Shown one piece after another: positions 1 to 9,809 of a stretch of DNA of 64,000 nucleotides. Origin of the DNA: Proteiniclasticum aestuarii (GTDB lineage Bacteria > Bacillota > Clostridia > Clostridiales > Clostridiaceae). The stretch is taken from NCBI RefSeq assembly GCF_017368455.1, contig NZ_JAFNJU010000001.1, positions 372,001-436,000 of the forward strand, read 5' to 3'. How positions within the stretch are numbered: the first letter of the stretch is position 1; each line of letters starts with the position of its first letter. The notes beneath the pieces were generated by a model that had not been told where the DNA came from, ran no database searches, and saw only the letters and a list, made by a program, of their open reading frames with translations. The position numbers were made by a program, and so were the translations under genes.

Positions 1-653
1 TTAGGGGTGATCAGTTTTCTGAGATCCTTCTCGTCACAGGGTTTCAGCTTCTTCAGTGATTCAATGCCGTAATTGGTTGAAATCTTAAGACGATTCAGTC
101 CCATGTTCAGTACTTCATCGGCTTCCACATCTTCTTCGTCAGACCCAAGATAAACCAGGTCAATATACCTGAAGATGTTTCTGGTGTCATAATTGATCGA
201 CAGGTCTTTGGCAAAGACGAATACATTCTTCAGCAATGTGTCATCTCCTGAGCTGAACCCGTAGTCGATCTGGTCTTCCCCATGTCCGATGGACACCAGG
301 TCTGTCTCGCAGTCATCCAGAGCATCATGGACACTTTCGGTGAAGGTCTCATTTAAAGACAGCATAACACCAGGATTGAAGAAGTTCAGATGAGTTTTGG
401 CATCAGCAACAAGACTCTCGCGATTTCCTCCCTTGGGGATCAGGAAATAGTCAAAGTCTGCATTGAAATATCTGAGCACAAGAATCAGCGTAGCGATACT
501 GCAGATCCCTTCGCGATTCCCTCTTCCATAAATAAGTATCTTCTCTCGATTGTTGACTGCTTTCATGATTCTGAAAATAGTCTTATGGGTGTATTTCGGT
601 GTGCTGATCGTGTCTGCACCCTTGAATATCGCCCTTAAATATGTAGTCACCAT
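1..653 (-). CDS. RecJ-like DHH-family protein with degraded catalytic motifs (partial, C-terminus outside window)
   Basis: An open frame starts at ATG 653 and runs off the window edge, giving at least 217 residues. A Shine-Dalgarno GGTGAGG sits about 7 nt upstream and there is a good promoter at 684-712. The fold pattern follows the RecJ N-terminal DHH domain: a strand, ILIYGRGNREG, then an ICSIATLILVLRYF helix and a DFDYFLIP strand. Where RecJ has GDYDVDG this protein has GRGNREG; where RecJ has VDNG it has IGHG; no DHH triplet is visible. A DLVYLG stretch near residue 171 matches RecJ DLVALG. The metal-binding aspartates are therefore missing, and nuclease activity at this domain is unlikely. 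It lies downstream of secDF, where Clostridia often keep recJ, but is separated from it by a hairpin at 747-772. Family assignment is by pattern only. Confidence 0.6.
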   Translation of the reverse strand, partial: MVTTYLRAIFKGADTISTPKYTHKTIFRIMKAVNNREKILIYGRGNREGICSIATLILVLRYFNADFDYFLIPKGGNRESLVADAKTHLNFFNPGVMLSLNETFTESVHDALDDCETDLVSIGHGEDQIDYGFSSGDDTLLKNVFVFAKDLSINYDTRNIFRYIDLVYLGSDEEDVEADEVLNMGLNRLKISTNYGIESLKKLKPCDEKDLRKLITP

Positions 654-683
654 ACGCATCCCTCACCTGTTGAAACAATTCTT

Positions 684-712
684 ATTATAATACAAATCCT
701 TTCGCATCACAA
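684..712 (-). promoter_or_regulatory. Sigma-A-type promoter of the RecJ-like gene
   Basis: On the minus strand a TTGTGA -35 is followed by a 17-nt spacer and a perfect TATAAT -10, with the predicted start of transcription about 25 nt before the ribosome binding site. It makes the RecJ-like gene independent of secDF. Confidence 0.7.
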
Positions 713-746
713 CGAATCCATGAACATTGCCGACGCAAAACAGACA

Positions 747-772
747 TAAGGCTGCTCATTCAAGCAGCCTTA
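747..772 (-). terminator. Hairpin after secDF
   Basis: A perfect 10-bp inverted repeat (TAAGGCTGCT / AGCAGCCTTA) with a 6-nt loop lies 24 nt after the secDF stop. The following T tract is weak (TTATGTCTGTTTT), so termination may be incomplete. Confidence 0.6.
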
Positions 773-795
773 CTTCAATTGATCTGTCTATACTA

Positions 796-2901
796 TTACT
801 TTCTCTTTTTCATTCTGTCTTCCAGATAAATCCAAGTGGGCCCTGCAATGAAGAAAGTGGATAATCCACCTACCACAACACCGATGGAAATCGGAAGTGC
901 GAAGTCTCTGATCTGTGGTACAAAGATCGCTACCGAAAGAATCGTGAACAAAGTGGTCAGCAGTGTTCCTACAGATCTGGTGAAGGCATCATTCATGGAC
1001 AGGTTCACCAGAGCCTTGGAAGAGATTCCAGGATGCAGTTTTCTGTTTTCTCTCACTCTGTCAAATACAACGATGGTGTCATTGATGGAGTAACCCAGAA
1101 TCGTCAGTATCGCTGCAATGAATGGTGTATTGACTGATATTCTCAGTACAGCATACACCGCCACAAGGAATATGATATCGTGGACCAGCGCTGTGATGGC
1201 GGCAAATCCGTAGTTCTTCTTGAATCTCAGCGAAATGTAGACAAGCATGAAGACTGCTGCCAGGATCACTGCCTTAATTCCACCTTCAGTCAGTTCCTTC
1301 CCTACGGAAGCACCGATTTCATCCAGTGTAATGATGCTGTCATCCTCCAGAGAATACTCTTCCTTGATGCTGTTCACCAGATCATCAATGGTATCCGTGG
1401 AAAGAGCCTGGCTTCTTACTTCAATCTGAGTCTCATCCACCTTCTGCGTCACTGCATCAGCATCATAGACTTTAACGATTTCATCCATTTCCGCTTTATC
1501 GAACTCTTCTCCCACTTCCATGACGAGTCTCGTTCCACCTGCAAAGTCAAGTCCAAGATTCAGCCCCTGCGTGCCGATGAAGAACAGTCCTACTGCCAGC
1601 ACTGCCGCTGCAATGAATCTCCATATTTTTGCGCCGGATATGAAGTCGATCTTTCTCTCTTTAATCTGTTCGGACACACCAAAATCCTTCGGCTTGGACA
1701 GGAAGCCCATTCTCAGTCCAAGCCACATCAGATGCTTGGTTATAAACAGTGCCGAGAACAGTGAAATCACGATACCGATCATCAGTGTAAGAGCAAATCC
1801 TTTGACAGAACCTGATCCGACAAAATAGAGGACCAGCCCGGCTATGATCGTGGTGATATTCGCATCGATGATGGAACTCATCGCATTGGAGAATCCACCT
1901 TCAATGGCTTTGTGGATATTGCTTGTTCCCCGGAGTTCTTCTTTGATTCGTTCAAAAATCAGCACATTCGCATCCACTGCCATACCGATGGTCAGCAGGA
2001 AGCCTGCAATGCCTGCCAGTGAAAGTGTGGCATTGATTCCGTAGAACACAAACAGCAGAAGCCATACATAGAATCCCAGTGCCACAGAAGCTAGAAAACC
2101 TGGTCTTCTGTACTTCAGGATCATGTAGAGTACGACCAGTGAGAGGCCAATGGCGGATGCTCTCATGACATCTCCCATGACGCCCGCTCCAAGGCTTGGT
2201 CCTACAGTCTTGACCTGTATTGCTTCCACGGGATAAGGCAGTGCTCCGGAATTGATGATGCCAGCCAGATACTGGGCTTCTTCCACAGAAGACATCCCTG
2301 TGATCATCGCTTCTCCCCCTGTGATGACATCATTCACCATAGGCGCTGAGAGTTCTTCATCATCCATGTTGATGGTGATCTGCTTTCCTCTGAACTCGGT
2401 TGTGGCTGCTTCAAACTTCTCAGCCCCCACTTCGTTCAGTACCAGTGACACCACAGGTTTACTTGTGGAATCCAGCATCGCAGATGCAGATGTCACATCA
2501 CTTCCTGTAAGAATGATGTTGCCATCCGGATCTTCAAAGGTCAGTTCTCCGGTAGTCTGAAGATTGGTCACGATTTCGCTGGAGTTATATACGCCAGGAA
2601 TATCGATTCTGATTCTATTCTCCCCTTCTGTGACGGAAACCGTCTCGCTGACTCCAATCTTGTTGACTCGAGAGTCCAGAAGAGTCTTTATGGAAGAGAG
2701 TTCTTCCGCCTTCAGGGAATCCGTCTGAACCTCCATGACTACAGAAACGCCACCCTGAAGATCCAGTCCTCTGTTGATGACTTCTCCAAAGGATTTGAAT
2801 CTGTAGTTTCCAAGTGTCAATCCATTGATGCCTGTGTATGCAAGAAAGGATAATACTAATAATATAATGACGAAAATGGTGATATTTCCTCTTTTCTTCA
2901 T
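796..2901 (-). CDS. secDF: Protein translocase SecDF (fused SecD and SecF)
   Basis: This is an integral membrane chaperone of the Sec pathway that uses the ion gradient to pull preproteins through SecYEG. The 701 residues hold SecD and SecF in one chain, as in Bacillus. The first membrane helix is about 8-26, followed by the SecD signature GLDLQGG at 45-51 and an extracytoplasmic domain. A block of five helices begins near 248 and contains GMAVDANVLIFERIKEE (about 306-322). The SecF half starts near 415, with GLDFAGG at 450-456 and the matching helix motif GYSINDTIVVFDR. Length is slightly below the 737 residues of B. subtilis SecDF. It lies downstream of yajC in the same direction, with a hairpin at 3007-3028 between them. 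Confidence 0.97.
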   Translation of the reverse strand: MKKRGNITIFVIILLVLSFLAYTGINGLTLGNYRFKSFGEVINRGLDLQGGVSVVMEVQTDSLKAEELSSIKTLLDSRVNKIGVSETVSVTEGENRIRIDIPGVYNSSEIVTNLQTTGELTFEDPDGNIILTGSDVTSASAMLDSTSKPVVSLVLNEVGAEKFEAATTEFRGKQITINMDDEELSAPMVNDVITGGEAMITGMSSVEEAQYLAGIINSGALPYPVEAIQVKTVGPSLGAGVMGDVMRASAIGLSLVVLYMILKYRRPGFLASVALGFYVWLLLFVFYGINATLSLAGIAGFLLTIGMAVDANVLIFERIKEELRGTSNIHKAIEGGFSNAMSSIIDANITTIIAGLVLYFVGSGSVKGFALTLMIGIVISLFSALFITKHLMWLGLRMGFLSKPKDFGVSEQIKERKIDFISGAKIWRFIAAAVLAVGLFFIGTQGLNLGLDFAGGTRLVMEVGEEFDKAEMDEIVKVYDADAVTQKVDETQIEVRSQALSTDTIDDLVNSIKEEYSLEDDSIITLDEIGASVGKELTEGGIKAVILAAVFMLVYISLRFKKNYGFAAITALVHDIIFLVAVYAVLRISVNTPFIAAILTILGYSINDTIVVFDRVRENRKLHPGISSKALVNLSMNDAFTRSVGTLLTTLFTILSVAIFVPQIRDFALPISIGVVVGGLSTFFIAGPTWIYLEDRMKKRK

Positions 2902-3006
2902 AATGAAATAACCTCCGTTTAATTTAGTGCTTATACTACATTGAATTTCATGAACCAGTCTGATTTACCGCTGATAAGGATGATCATTGTATTTTGCCAA
3001 ATCAAA

Positions 3007-3028
3007 GGGCAGAGCGTCAGCACTGCCC
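3007..3028 (-). terminator. Weak hairpin between yajC and secDF
   Basis: The minus strand reads GGGCAG-t-GC-tgac-GC-t-CTGCCC followed by TTTGATTT. The stem is good but the T run is short, so it may act as an attenuator or an mRNA-stability element rather than a full terminator. Confidence 0.4.
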
Positions 3029-3060
3029 CTGATCTTTTCCTATTCAATTGGAACAGACAC

Positions 3061-3336
3061 TTATTCTGCTGTACCTGTCCTTACTGTAGCCACAGCACTC
3101 TTTGCGAACTTGAGCTTCACTCTGTCCGCACCAGTTTCCAGGGTGATTGTTTCTTCATCCAGTTTTACGATTCTGCCGATGATGCCCCCTCTTGTTGTCA
3201 CTTCATCGTTCACCTTCAGCTCACTGATCATTTTCTGAAATGCTGCTTTTCTTTTCTTTTCAGGCAGGAAAAGCATGAAATACATGAGCCCCAGAAATAG
3301 AATAATCGGTAAAACCTGTCTTATGATATCTTCCAT
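3061..3336 (-). CDS. yajC: Preprotein translocase accessory subunit YajC
   Basis: YajC is a small single-span membrane protein that associates with SecDF and SecYEG. The 91 residues have an N-terminal helix (about 8-24, LPIILFLGLMYFMLFLP) followed by the family hallmark PEKKRKAAFQKMISELKVND and a small beta domain containing VTTRGGIIGRIV. Size and motif order are typical. A good ribosome site (TTGGAGGC) precedes ATG 3336. Its position before secDF on the same strand fits the usual tgt-yajC-secDF order. Confidence 0.96.
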   Translation of the reverse strand: MEDIIRQVLPIILFLGLMYFMLFLPEKKRKAAFQKMISELKVNDEVTTRGGIIGRIVKLDEETITLETGADRVKLKFAKSAVATVRTGTAE

Positions 3337-3382
3337 TATTATGCCTCCAATTGTTTAATACTATCATTATAGTGAATTTTTT

Positions 3383-3430
3383 ATGAATAAGAAAGATAAA
3401 TTTGGAAATTCATCCTACTATCTTATTCAT
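3383..3430. repeat. Long imperfect inverted repeat between tgt and yajC
   Basis: ATGAATAAG (3383-3391) and CTTATTCAT (3422-3430) are perfect 9-bp arms around a second, smaller complementarity (AAATTT/AAATT). On the minus strand the hairpin is followed by A residues, not T, so it does not look like a terminator for tgt. A TATAAT at 3366-3371 suggests a yajC promoter just downstream of it. Confidence 0.4.
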
Positions 3431-3446
3431 TTCTACGTTCCCTCAT

Positions 3447-4595
3447 CTATTTCTCAATATGAGGTTCCTGTCCTCTGGACCAGTCCGCCAGTTTCTGAGC
3501 TTTGAACTCATGGAACCTGTCTTCATCAATCGCCCTTCGGATATCCTCCATAAGTTTGTTGTAGAAATACAGATTATGAAGTACGCAGAGTCTCAGAGCC
3601 AGCATTTCCTTTGCTTTGAACAGATGTCTGATATAGCCTCTTGTATAGTGTCTGCAGGCCGGGCACTGACAGCCTTCGTCGATGGGTTTCTCATCCATTT
3701 CGAAGCGCTTGTTGTTCAGATTGATCTTTCCTCTCGCCGTGAATACATGTCCATGCCTGCCGTTTCTTGCCGGAAGAACACAATCGAAGAAGTCCACACC
3801 TCTTTCCACCGATTCCAGAATATTTTCAGGCGTTCCAACACCCATGAGATAGATCGGCTTGTCTTCCGGAAGATGCGGCACCACCGCATCCAGGGTTCTA
3901 TACATTTCTTCATGGGTTTCGCCTACAGCCAGGCCCCCTATGGCATAGCCATCCAGATCCATTTTGGCAATCTCTTTCGCATGACGGATTCTGATGTCTT
4001 CATAGGTTCCGCCCTGATTGATACCGAACAGCATCTGCTTCTTGTTGATGGTGTTTTCCTGGGCATTGAGGCGATCAATCTCATTTTTTGATCGCACGAG
4101 CCATCTGGTGGTTCTCTCCACGGAACGCTCCACATACTCTCTCTCCGCCGGAAGTTCGATGCACTCATCAAAAGCCATGGCGATGGTGGAACCCAGATGA
4201 GACTGGATTCTCATGGATTCTTCTGGACCCATAAAGATTCGACTGCCATCGATATGGGAACTGAAGTAAACGCCTTCCTCTTTGATTTTTCGGATCTTCG
4301 CCAGTGAGAACACCTGGAATCCTCCGGAATCCGTTAGAATCGGTCCATCCCAGTTCATGAACCTATGCAGTCCCCCCATCTTATTGACCAGTTTGTCTCC
4401 GGGTCGCAGATGAAGATGATAAGTGTTGCTTAGTTCCACCTGGCACCCGATCTCCTTCAGATCCATGGAGGATACAGCACCCTTGATGACCCCCAGCGTT
4501 CCTACATTCATGAACACCGGCGTTTCTATGGTTCCATGGGGCGTTTCAAAACGACCTCGTCTTGCTCTTTTCTCTTTTTTCAATAATGTATACAT
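3447..4595 (-). CDS. tgt: Queuine/preQ1 tRNA-guanine transglycosylase
   Basis: Tgt exchanges guanine 34 of GUN-anticodon tRNAs for the queuosine precursor (preQ1 in bacteria). The 382 residues match the family length. Visible motifs are the base-binding segment with catalytic Asp89 in LTDSGGFQVFSL, the MAFDECIELPAEREY segment, a GGLAVGE loop, and the C-terminal zinc site CQCPACRHYTRGYIRHL. It is directly downstream of queA with 3 nt between them, so the two consecutive steps of queuosine synthesis are co-expressed. Confidence 0.98.
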   Translation of the reverse strand: MYTLLKKEKRARRGRFETPHGTIETPVFMNVGTLGVIKGAVSSMDLKEIGCQVELSNTYHLHLRPGDKLVNKMGGLHRFMNWDGPILTDSGGFQVFSLAKIRKIKEEGVYFSSHIDGSRIFMGPEESMRIQSHLGSTIAMAFDECIELPAEREYVERSVERTTRWLVRSKNEIDRLNAQENTINKKQMLFGINQGGTYEDIRIRHAKEIAKMDLDGYAIGGLAVGETHEEMYRTLDAVVPHLPEDKPIYLMGVGTPENILESVERGVDFFDCVLPARNGRHGHVFTARGKINLNNKRFEMDEKPIDEGCQCPACRHYTRGYIRHLFKAKEMLALRLCVLHNLYFYNKLMEDIRRAIDEDRFHEFKAQKLADWSRGQEPHIEK

Positions 4596-4598
4596 ACT

Positions 4599-5627
4599 TT
4601 ATTCCTTTATAAACATGGAATCGCCGAAACTGAAGAAACGGTATTTCTCCTTCACTGCAGTTTCATAGGCATTCATGATATTTTCCTTTCCTGCCAGTGC
4701 AGACACCAGCATGATTAATGTGGATTCCGGAAGATGGAAATTCGTGATCAGGCAGTCAATGCATTTGAACTGATAACCCGGATAGATGAAGATCTTCGTG
4801 TATCCGGAATCCTCCTTCACATATCCGTCTGCGTCCGCTATGGTTTCAAGTGTTCTGGTGGAAGTGGTTCCTACAGAAATCACTCTTCCGCCTTTTCTTC
4901 TGGCAGCATTTATGATTTCCGCATTCTGCGCATCCAGGCTGTAGAACTCGGAATGCATGTCATGATTCTCCACCGATTCCACTTTGACCGGTCTGAAGGT
5001 GCCAAGTCCGACATGGAGCGTGAGAAATGCGATTTCCACACCAGTTTCTCTGATTTCCTTCAGAAGTTTCTCCGTGAAATGAAGTCCTGCTGTCGGCGCT
5101 GCCGCAGAGCCTTCGGATCTTGAATAGACCGTCTGATACCGCTCTTTGTCCTCCAGCTTTTCCTTGATGTAGGGCGGAAGAGGCATCTCTCCTAGTCGGT
5201 CCAGAATCTCTTCAAAAACACCGTCGTAATGAAACTGCACGATTCTGTTTCCATTCTCCAGCACTTCAATGACTTCCGCTTCCAGGAGACCTTCGCCGAA
5301 GGTGAATCTCGCACCCACTTTTGCTCGTTTTCCTGGCTTAGCAAGACATTCATAGGTATCGAGCTTTTTCCTGTTCAGTAATAGAAACTCGATTTTCCCT
5401 TCCGTTTCTTTCTTCACCCCAAGAAGTCTTGCTGGAATCACTCTTGTGTCATTCAAAACCAGCACATCACCCTTTTTCAGATAGCCTACAATATCATGGA
5501 ACTTCCTGTGTTCCAGTTCACCTGAGTGCTTATCCACCACAAGAAGCCTTGACTGATCTCTTTCCTTTAAAGGATGCTGTGCGATGAGTTCTATTGGCAA
5601 TTCAAAATTAAAATCTTCTACTCTCAA
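4599..5627 (-). CDS. queA: S-adenosylmethionine:tRNA ribosyltransferase-isomerase
   Basis: QueA transfers and isomerises the ribose of AdoMet onto preQ1-tRNA to give epoxyqueuosine-tRNA. The 342-residue product has the expected start ([18 protein letters not shown]), [15 protein letters not shown], the [12 protein letters not shown] segment, and the C-terminal [16 protein letters not shown] and [12 protein letters not shown] motifs. I chose TTG 5627 as start. AAAGAGG sits 8 nt upstream, and the resulting length equals B. subtilis QueA. The ATG at 5666 would add 13 unrelated residues inside ruvB and has no ribosome site. Confidence 0.95.
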   Translation of the reverse strand: MRVEDFNFELPIELIAQHPLKERDQSRLLVVDKHSGELEHRKFHDIVGYLKKGDVLVLNDTRVIPARLLGVKKETEGKIEFLLLNRKKLDTYECLAKPGKRAKVGARFTFGEGLLEAEVIEVLENGNRIVQFHYDGVFEEILDRLGEMPLPPYIKEKLEDKERYQTVYSRSEGSAAAPTAGLHFTEKLLKEIRETGVEIAFLTLHVGLGTFRPVKVESVENHDMHSEFYSLDAQNAEIINAARRKGGRVISVGTTSTRTLETIADADGYVKEDSGYTKIFIYPGYQFKCIDCLITNFHLPESTLIMLVSALAGKENIMNAYETAVKEKYRFFSFGDSMFIKE

Positions 5628-5643
5628 AAATGTAACCTCTTTT

Positions 5644-6663
5644 CTAGAATATGGTCTGCTGGGCATCTGTTCTGCGCTTCACACCCAGGTGATCATAGGT
5701 TCTGTCTGTGGCAACTCTTCCTCTCGGTGTTCGGACGATAAACCCCTTCTGCAGCAGATACGGTTCATAAACGTCCACGATGGTATCCAGCTCCTCACCG
5801 ATGAAATAGGATAGGGTCTCCGCACCAACCGGACCTCCATTGAAGTTATGAACGATGGCATCCAGAATCTTGCGGTCAATCCGATCAAATCCCTCGTCAT
5901 CCACATCCAGTGATTTCAGTGCCGATAGTGCCGTCTCTTCATCAATGACGGACTCTCCTTTCACCTGCGAAAAATCCCTGACTCTCTTCAGCAGTCTATT
6001 TGCAATTCTCGGCGTGCCTCTGCTTCTTCTTGCAATGCAGAGCGCTGCTTCCTTGGTGATCTCAAAATCAAGAATACTTGCACTTCTAGTTATGATTTCC
6101 TCCAGTTCCTCATGGGTGTAGTATTCCATGGAAAGCTGAACCCCAAAACGGTCTCTCAGCGGGGAGGTCAGAAGGCCAATTCTTGTCGTTGCACCAATCA
6201 GTGTGAAGTGGCTGAGATCTAACCTGATGGATTTAGCCTGGGCTCCTTTTCCTATGACAATATCAAGGGAATAGTCTTCCATGGCTGGGTACAAGATCTC
6301 TTCCACAGTTCTGGAAAGTCTATGAATCTCATCGATAAAGAGCACGTCGTTGTCATTCATCGTCGTGAGAATCGAGGCCAGATCTCCAGCACGTTCAATG
6401 GCTGGTCCGGAGGTGATCTTCAGCGTCCCCCCCATTTCTCTGGCAATGATGTTTGCGAGGGTTGTTTTACCCAATCCCGGAGGACCATGCAGGATTACAT
6501 GGTCTAGGGCTTCATCTCGAATCTTGGCCGCTTCAATGAAAACCTTCAGATTGTCCTTCACCTTTTCCTGCCCGATGTATTCAGTCAGTTTCAGTGGACG
6601 CAGAGAATATTCACTTTGCACATCTTCTTCCATGAACTCGGAAGTTATAATTCTTTCATCCAT
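5644..6663 (-). CDS. ruvB: Holliday junction branch migration DNA helicase RuvB
   Basis: RuvB is the AAA+ motor that forms hexameric rings on RuvA-bound Holliday junctions. The 339 residues contain Walker A GPPGLGKT (60-67), Walker [11 protein letters not shown] (107-116), sensor 1 GATTRIGLL, the arginine-finger segment SPLRDRFG, and a C-terminal winged helix ending in [17 protein letters not shown]. It follows ruvA by 10 nt and precedes queA, so ruvAB-queA-tgt form one transcription unit. ruvC is not present, as is usual in Firmicutes. Confidence 0.98.
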   Translation of the reverse strand: MDERIITSEFMEEDVQSEYSLRPLKLTEYIGQEKVKDNLKVFIEAAKIRDEALDHVILHGPPGLGKTTLANIIAREMGGTLKITSGPAIERAGDLASILTTMNDNDVLFIDEIHRLSRTVEEILYPAMEDYSLDIVIGKGAQAKSIRLDLSHFTLIGATTRIGLLTSPLRDRFGVQLSMEYYTHEELEEIITRSASILDFEITKEAALCIARRSRGTPRIANRLLKRVRDFSQVKGESVIDEETALSALKSLDVDDEGFDRIDRKILDAIVHNFNGGPVGAETLSYFIGEELDTIVDVYEPYLLQKGFIVRTPRGRVATDRTYDHLGVKRRTDAQQTIF

Positions 6664-6673
6664 ATCTTATCCC

Positions 6674-7267
6674 CTAATTCATCAGATATTTCAGGGCATC
6701 TTTGATGATGCGCTCAATACTCTGATCCTCTTCCACATGTTTTAAAGCGGTCTTTGCTTCTTTTTCTGTATAGCCTAATGTCATCAGTGCAGCCAATGCT
6801 TCATTGGATATATTCTCCGACAGGGCTTTTTTCTTGGATGTTTCATCCATTCCCGTGAAATCTTCAATCTTCAGCTTGCCCTTCAGCTCCAGAATCAGTC
6901 TCTGGGCAATCTTCTTTCCTATACCAGGCGCTTTGACCAGTAAGGATTCATTTTCGTTCACAATGGCGAACTTGAGATTATCCGGTGAGCTTGCGGATAA
7001 CAGAGACAGCGCAGCTTTGGCACCGACCCCGTTGATCGTGATCAGAATAGAAAACAATTCTAACTCATCTCTCGATGTAAATCCATATAAACCGATAAAA
7101 TCTTCTCTTACAATCTGCGTGAGATATAATGTGGCTTCTTCATCTATTCCAGGCATCATGGCCATGGAGTTTCCTGATGTGTACACCTTATAACCAATGC
7201 CTCCATTTTCAATGGAAACATAATCCTTGAAAATGCCTTTGAACTTTCCCTTGATATAATCGTACAT
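6674..7267 (-). CDS. ruvA: Holliday junction DNA-binding subunit RuvA
   Basis: RuvA tetramers hold the four-way junction open and load RuvB. The 197 residues show the OB-fold N-terminus (MYDYIKGKFKGIFKDYVSIENGGIGYKVY), two helix-hairpin-helix motifs around NGVGAKAALSLLS and PGIGKKIAQRLILELKGKL, and the small C-terminal domain (EALAALMTLGYTEKEA) that contacts RuvB. The start at ATG 7267 is supported by GGAGGTTTCAA upstream. It is the first gene of the ruvAB-queA-tgt unit. Confidence 0.97.
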   Translation of the reverse strand: MYDYIKGKFKGIFKDYVSIENGGIGYKVYTSGNSMAMMPGIDEEATLYLTQIVREDFIGLYGFTSRDELELFSILITINGVGAKAALSLLSASSPDNLKFAIVNENESLLVKAPGIGKKIAQRLILELKGKLKIEDFTGMDETSKKKALSENISNEALAALMTLGYTEKEAKTALKHVEEDQSIERIIKDALKYLMN

Positions 7268-7336
7268 TTGAAACCTCCATAAATTATTCCTTATCTATCT
7301 TATCATGTTTCCCAGTAATTTAGAAATAACTCTTCA

Positions 7337-7371
7337 GCAAAAAAAGAGACTGAACCATCGTCCAATCTCTT
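7337..7371 (-). terminator. Rho-independent terminator after the psuKG unit
   Basis: The minus strand has AAGAGATTG, a 10-nt loop and CAGTCTCTT followed by a run of T (the oligo-A at 7339-7345 on the plus strand). It sits 15 nt after the stop of the small membrane protein gene. Confidence 0.85.
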
Positions 7372-7385
7372 ATTGCTGCGAAGCC

Positions 7386-7700
7386 TTATTTATCCTCTTC
7401 GTCATAGTCCACATCAATGACTTTATGGTCCTGCCTGAAGAACACATCGTCATGAACGCTCTTCACCTGGTTGACAACAGGGGGTTCTTCCTCTTTTTCC
7501 ACATTCGTTCTATAATAGTTGTTTTCCCTGAAATTCTCTCTCTGACTGCTTCCTGCAAACAGAGGTCTGATCATTTTTCTGTAAATATACAGTATCAATA
7601 TCCCTATAAGAATGTAGGGCAGTAATGTTATGGCAAAACTAACTACAAGAAAGAGTATGAACATTGTAATGATTGCCCCTATAAAGCTCTGTCCACCCAT
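7386..7700 (-). CDS. Small membrane protein of unknown function
   Basis: I do not recognise this family. From ATG 7700 the product is 104 residues with a long hydrophobic N-terminus (SFIGAIITMFILFLVVSF and LLPYILIGILILYIY, probably two helices), then a charged tail of about 60 residues ending VIDVDYDEEDK. I preferred ATG 7700 because GGAGAAGA lies 7 nt upstream; an in-frame TTG at 7721 would add seven residues. It follows psuG by about 80 nt on the same strand and is followed by a strong terminator, so it may be the last gene of the psuK-psuG unit. The acidic tail is presumably cytoplasmic. No function is inferred. Confidence 0.7.
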   Translation of the reverse strand: MGGQSFIGAIITMFILFLVVSFAITLLPYILIGILILYIYRKMIRPLFAGSSQRENFRENNYYRTNVEKEEEPPVVNQVKSVHDDVFFRQDHKVIDVDYDEEDK

Positions 7701-7782
7701 GAATTCATCTTCTCCAATCAAATCATTTATTGTTTATGATGTCATTCTAAAGGATAAAGATTAAACGTGGATTAAACAGGAA

Positions 7783-8694
7783 TTACAGATTCATGTATTC
7801 CACTGCAACCTGCGCAGCTACCTTCGCATTGCTGTAAACAAGCTGGATATTGGATTCCAGGGAATCTCCGCCTGTGATTTCCTTGATCTTTGCAAGCAGA
7901 AACGGAGTGGTATCTTTTCCTTTGATTCCTTTTTCATTGGCTTCGGAAACCGCATCTTCAATGACTTTCGTGATGAACGCAGCATCCATGGAATATTCTA
8001 CCGGAATGGGATTTGCGATCAGTGCACCACCCTTTAAACCGAGATCCCATTTTGTTTTCAGCACTTCAGCCATTTCCTTGGGCTCATCGATTCTGTAGTC
8101 CACCTTGAATCCGCTCTTTCTTGTGTAGAAGGCAGGAAGTTCCTCTGTCCCGTATCCATAGACCGGTACGCCCTTTGTTTCCAGATACTCCAGTGTAAGA
8201 CCGATATCCAGAATACTTTTTGCTCCTGCACAGACTACCGCCACTTCTGTACCAGCCAGCTCTTCTAGATCCGCCGAAATATCCATAGTGGTTTCAGCAC
8301 CTCTATGCACTCCTCCGATACCACCAGTGGCAAAGATTCGGATCCCAGCCATCTCCGCTATGATCATGGTAGAAGCGACAGTGGTTGCCCCATCAAGCTT
8401 CTCGGATACGATATAAGGAATGTCTCTTCTCGATACTTTGGCGATGCCTGAAGTCTTTCCCATATAATCGATCTCGTCTTCTGTGAGTCCCGCTTTCAGT
8501 ACGCCACCGATGATTCCTATGGTAGCTGGCACTGCACCATTCTCTCTGATGATTCTTTCCACTTCCAGTGCTGTCTCCACATTCTTAGGATAAGGCATTC
8601 CATGAGAAATGATTGTGGACTCCAGCGCGACAACTGCTTTACCTGCTGCAAGGGCCTCTTTTACTTCCTGACTTGTTTCTACATACTGATTCAT
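7783..8694 (-). CDS. psuG: Pseudouridine-5'-phosphate glycosidase
   Basis: PsuG reversibly cleaves the C-C glycosidic bond of pseudouridine 5'-phosphate to uracil and ribose 5-phosphate. The 303-residue product has the family start [21 protein letters not shown], the [17 protein letters not shown] segment, [30 protein letters not shown], and [15 protein letters not shown] near the C-terminus. It begins 1 nt after psuK ends, so the kinase and glycosidase steps are translationally coupled. This is the usual arrangement of the pseudouridine salvage pathway. Confidence 0.96.
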   Translation of the reverse strand: MNQYVETSQEVKEALAAGKAVVALESTIISHGMPYPKNVETALEVERIIRENGAVPATIGIIGGVLKAGLTEDEIDYMGKTSGIAKVSRRDIPYIVSEKLDGATTVASTMIIAEMAGIRIFATGGIGGVHRGAETTMDISADLEELAGTEVAVVCAGAKSILDIGLTLEYLETKGVPVYGYGTEELPAFYTRKSGFKVDYRIDEPKEMAEVLKTKWDLGLKGGALIANPIPVEYSMDAAFITKVIEDAVSEANEKGIKGKDTTPFLLAKIKEITGGDSLESNIQLVYSNAKVAAQVAVEYMNL

Positions 8695-8695
8695 A

Positions 8696-9799
8696 TTATT
8701 TTTCCTCCATATTTTTCATTATTTCTTCGATTTTCTCTACCGACATTTCAGGATTGATGGTTGTATAGGCGCTCATGGCCATTATCGATGCAGCCATGGA
8801 GAACCTTGTTTTCTCTTCTATTGACATCATATTGAGCTCTGCATGTACAAGAGCCGCCTGAAACGCATCTCCTGCACCTGTTGCATTTTTAGGTATGATT
8901 CTTTTAGCCTTCATCAGGCCGCTGTTTCTGCCATCACTGTAGAATACGCCGTCTTCACCCAGTGTAATGAATACATTAATGACCCCCTCATCATGAAAAT
9001 ACTTCGCTACTTTCTCGAGATCCTCTTTTCCGGAAATCGTAATCCCTGACAGGGCTTCCGCTTCCATGCGATTGGGCTTGATAGTATGAAAGTATCCGAT
9101 GACCTTTTTCGCTCTCATGGCTTTCGTATGGGAGACCGTATCCAGAAAAAGTTTATTGTCCTTGAACAACTGTACTGCATAGTGAAGCACATCCTCCTCC
9201 AGATTCGTATCAAATACGATGACTTTACTTTTGGAAATGATCTGTCTGTTTTCATCAATATACTTTCTGTCCAGTTTCCGGAAGATGTTCATCGAGGCAA
9301 TAGCCACATCCATATCGTTTTCTTTGTTCAGTACCGCCAGATAAGTTCCGGTTCCATATTCTGAGACTCTGCTTACATGACTCATATCGATCCCCGACGC
9401 TTCGGACTCATTGATGATTTTGTCTCCATGGACATCTTCTCCAACCACAGTGAACATCTTCGTATGATTGCCGAGCTTCGCCAGATTTTCAGCGATGTTT
9501 CTACCGACGCCGCCAATGGACACATTCACTTCTCCCGGATTGGAATCCGCTTTTCTCAACTCTTCAAAAGGGTATCCTACAATATCCACATTGGCTCCGC
9601 CGATGACTGAAACATGATCCCGCTCATCAATCACATATCCTCTGCCCCGGATGATTCCCTTCTTCACGAGATTCGTGATGTGAACCGCCACAGATGATCT
9701 TGTGATTTTCAGAAGATCTGCAATTTCCTGCTGAGAAACAAAAGGATTATTCCTGATGATCTCAATAATTTCCAATTCTCTCTGTGTTATGATAATCAC
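8696..9799 (-). CDS. psuK: Pseudouridine kinase with N-terminal winged-helix domain
   Basis: This PfkB-family kinase makes pseudouridine 5'-phosphate for PsuG. Residues 1-60 form a helix-turn-helix ([26 protein letters not shown]), followed by a ribokinase fold from about 63 ([27 protein letters not shown]) with the catalytic NATGAGDAF motif near the end. The DNA-binding domain suggests it also controls its own operon. The start is unusual. The frame can begin at GTG 9799, but that GTG is part of the only Shine-Dalgarno, GAGGTGA. An ATA codon at 9790-9788, 8 nt after GAGG, would give MTQRELEII, the start I would expect for this family. Assignment of kinase to pseudouridine rests on the adjacent psuG. 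Confidence 0.9.
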   Translation of the reverse strand: MIIITQRELEIIEIIRNNPFVSQQEIADLLKITRSSVAVHITNLVKKGIIRGRGYVIDERDHVSVIGGANVDIVGYPFEELRKADSNPGEVNVSIGGVGRNIAENLAKLGNHTKMFTVVGEDVHGDKIINESEASGIDMSHVSRVSEYGTGTYLAVLNKENDMDVAIASMNIFRKLDRKYIDENRQIISKSKVIVFDTNLEEDVLHYAVQLFKDNKLFLDTVSHTKAMRAKKVIGYFHTIKPNRMEAEALSGITISGKEDLEKVAKYFHDEGVINVFITLGEDGVFYSDGRNSGLMKAKRIIPKNATGAGDAFQAALVHAELNMMSIEEKTRFSMAASIMAMSAYTTINPEMSVEKIEEIMKNMEEK

Positions 9800-9809
9800 C
9801 TCATTTCAT

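Noticed and set aside
390..638. Plus-strand 82-codon frame near the window start
   Set aside because: It is opposite the RecJ-like gene, which has promoter, ribosome site and a domain pattern; the plus frame has none.
3402..4091. Plus-strand frame of 229 codons
   Set aside because: Antisense shadow of tgt, without a start site or recognisable domains.
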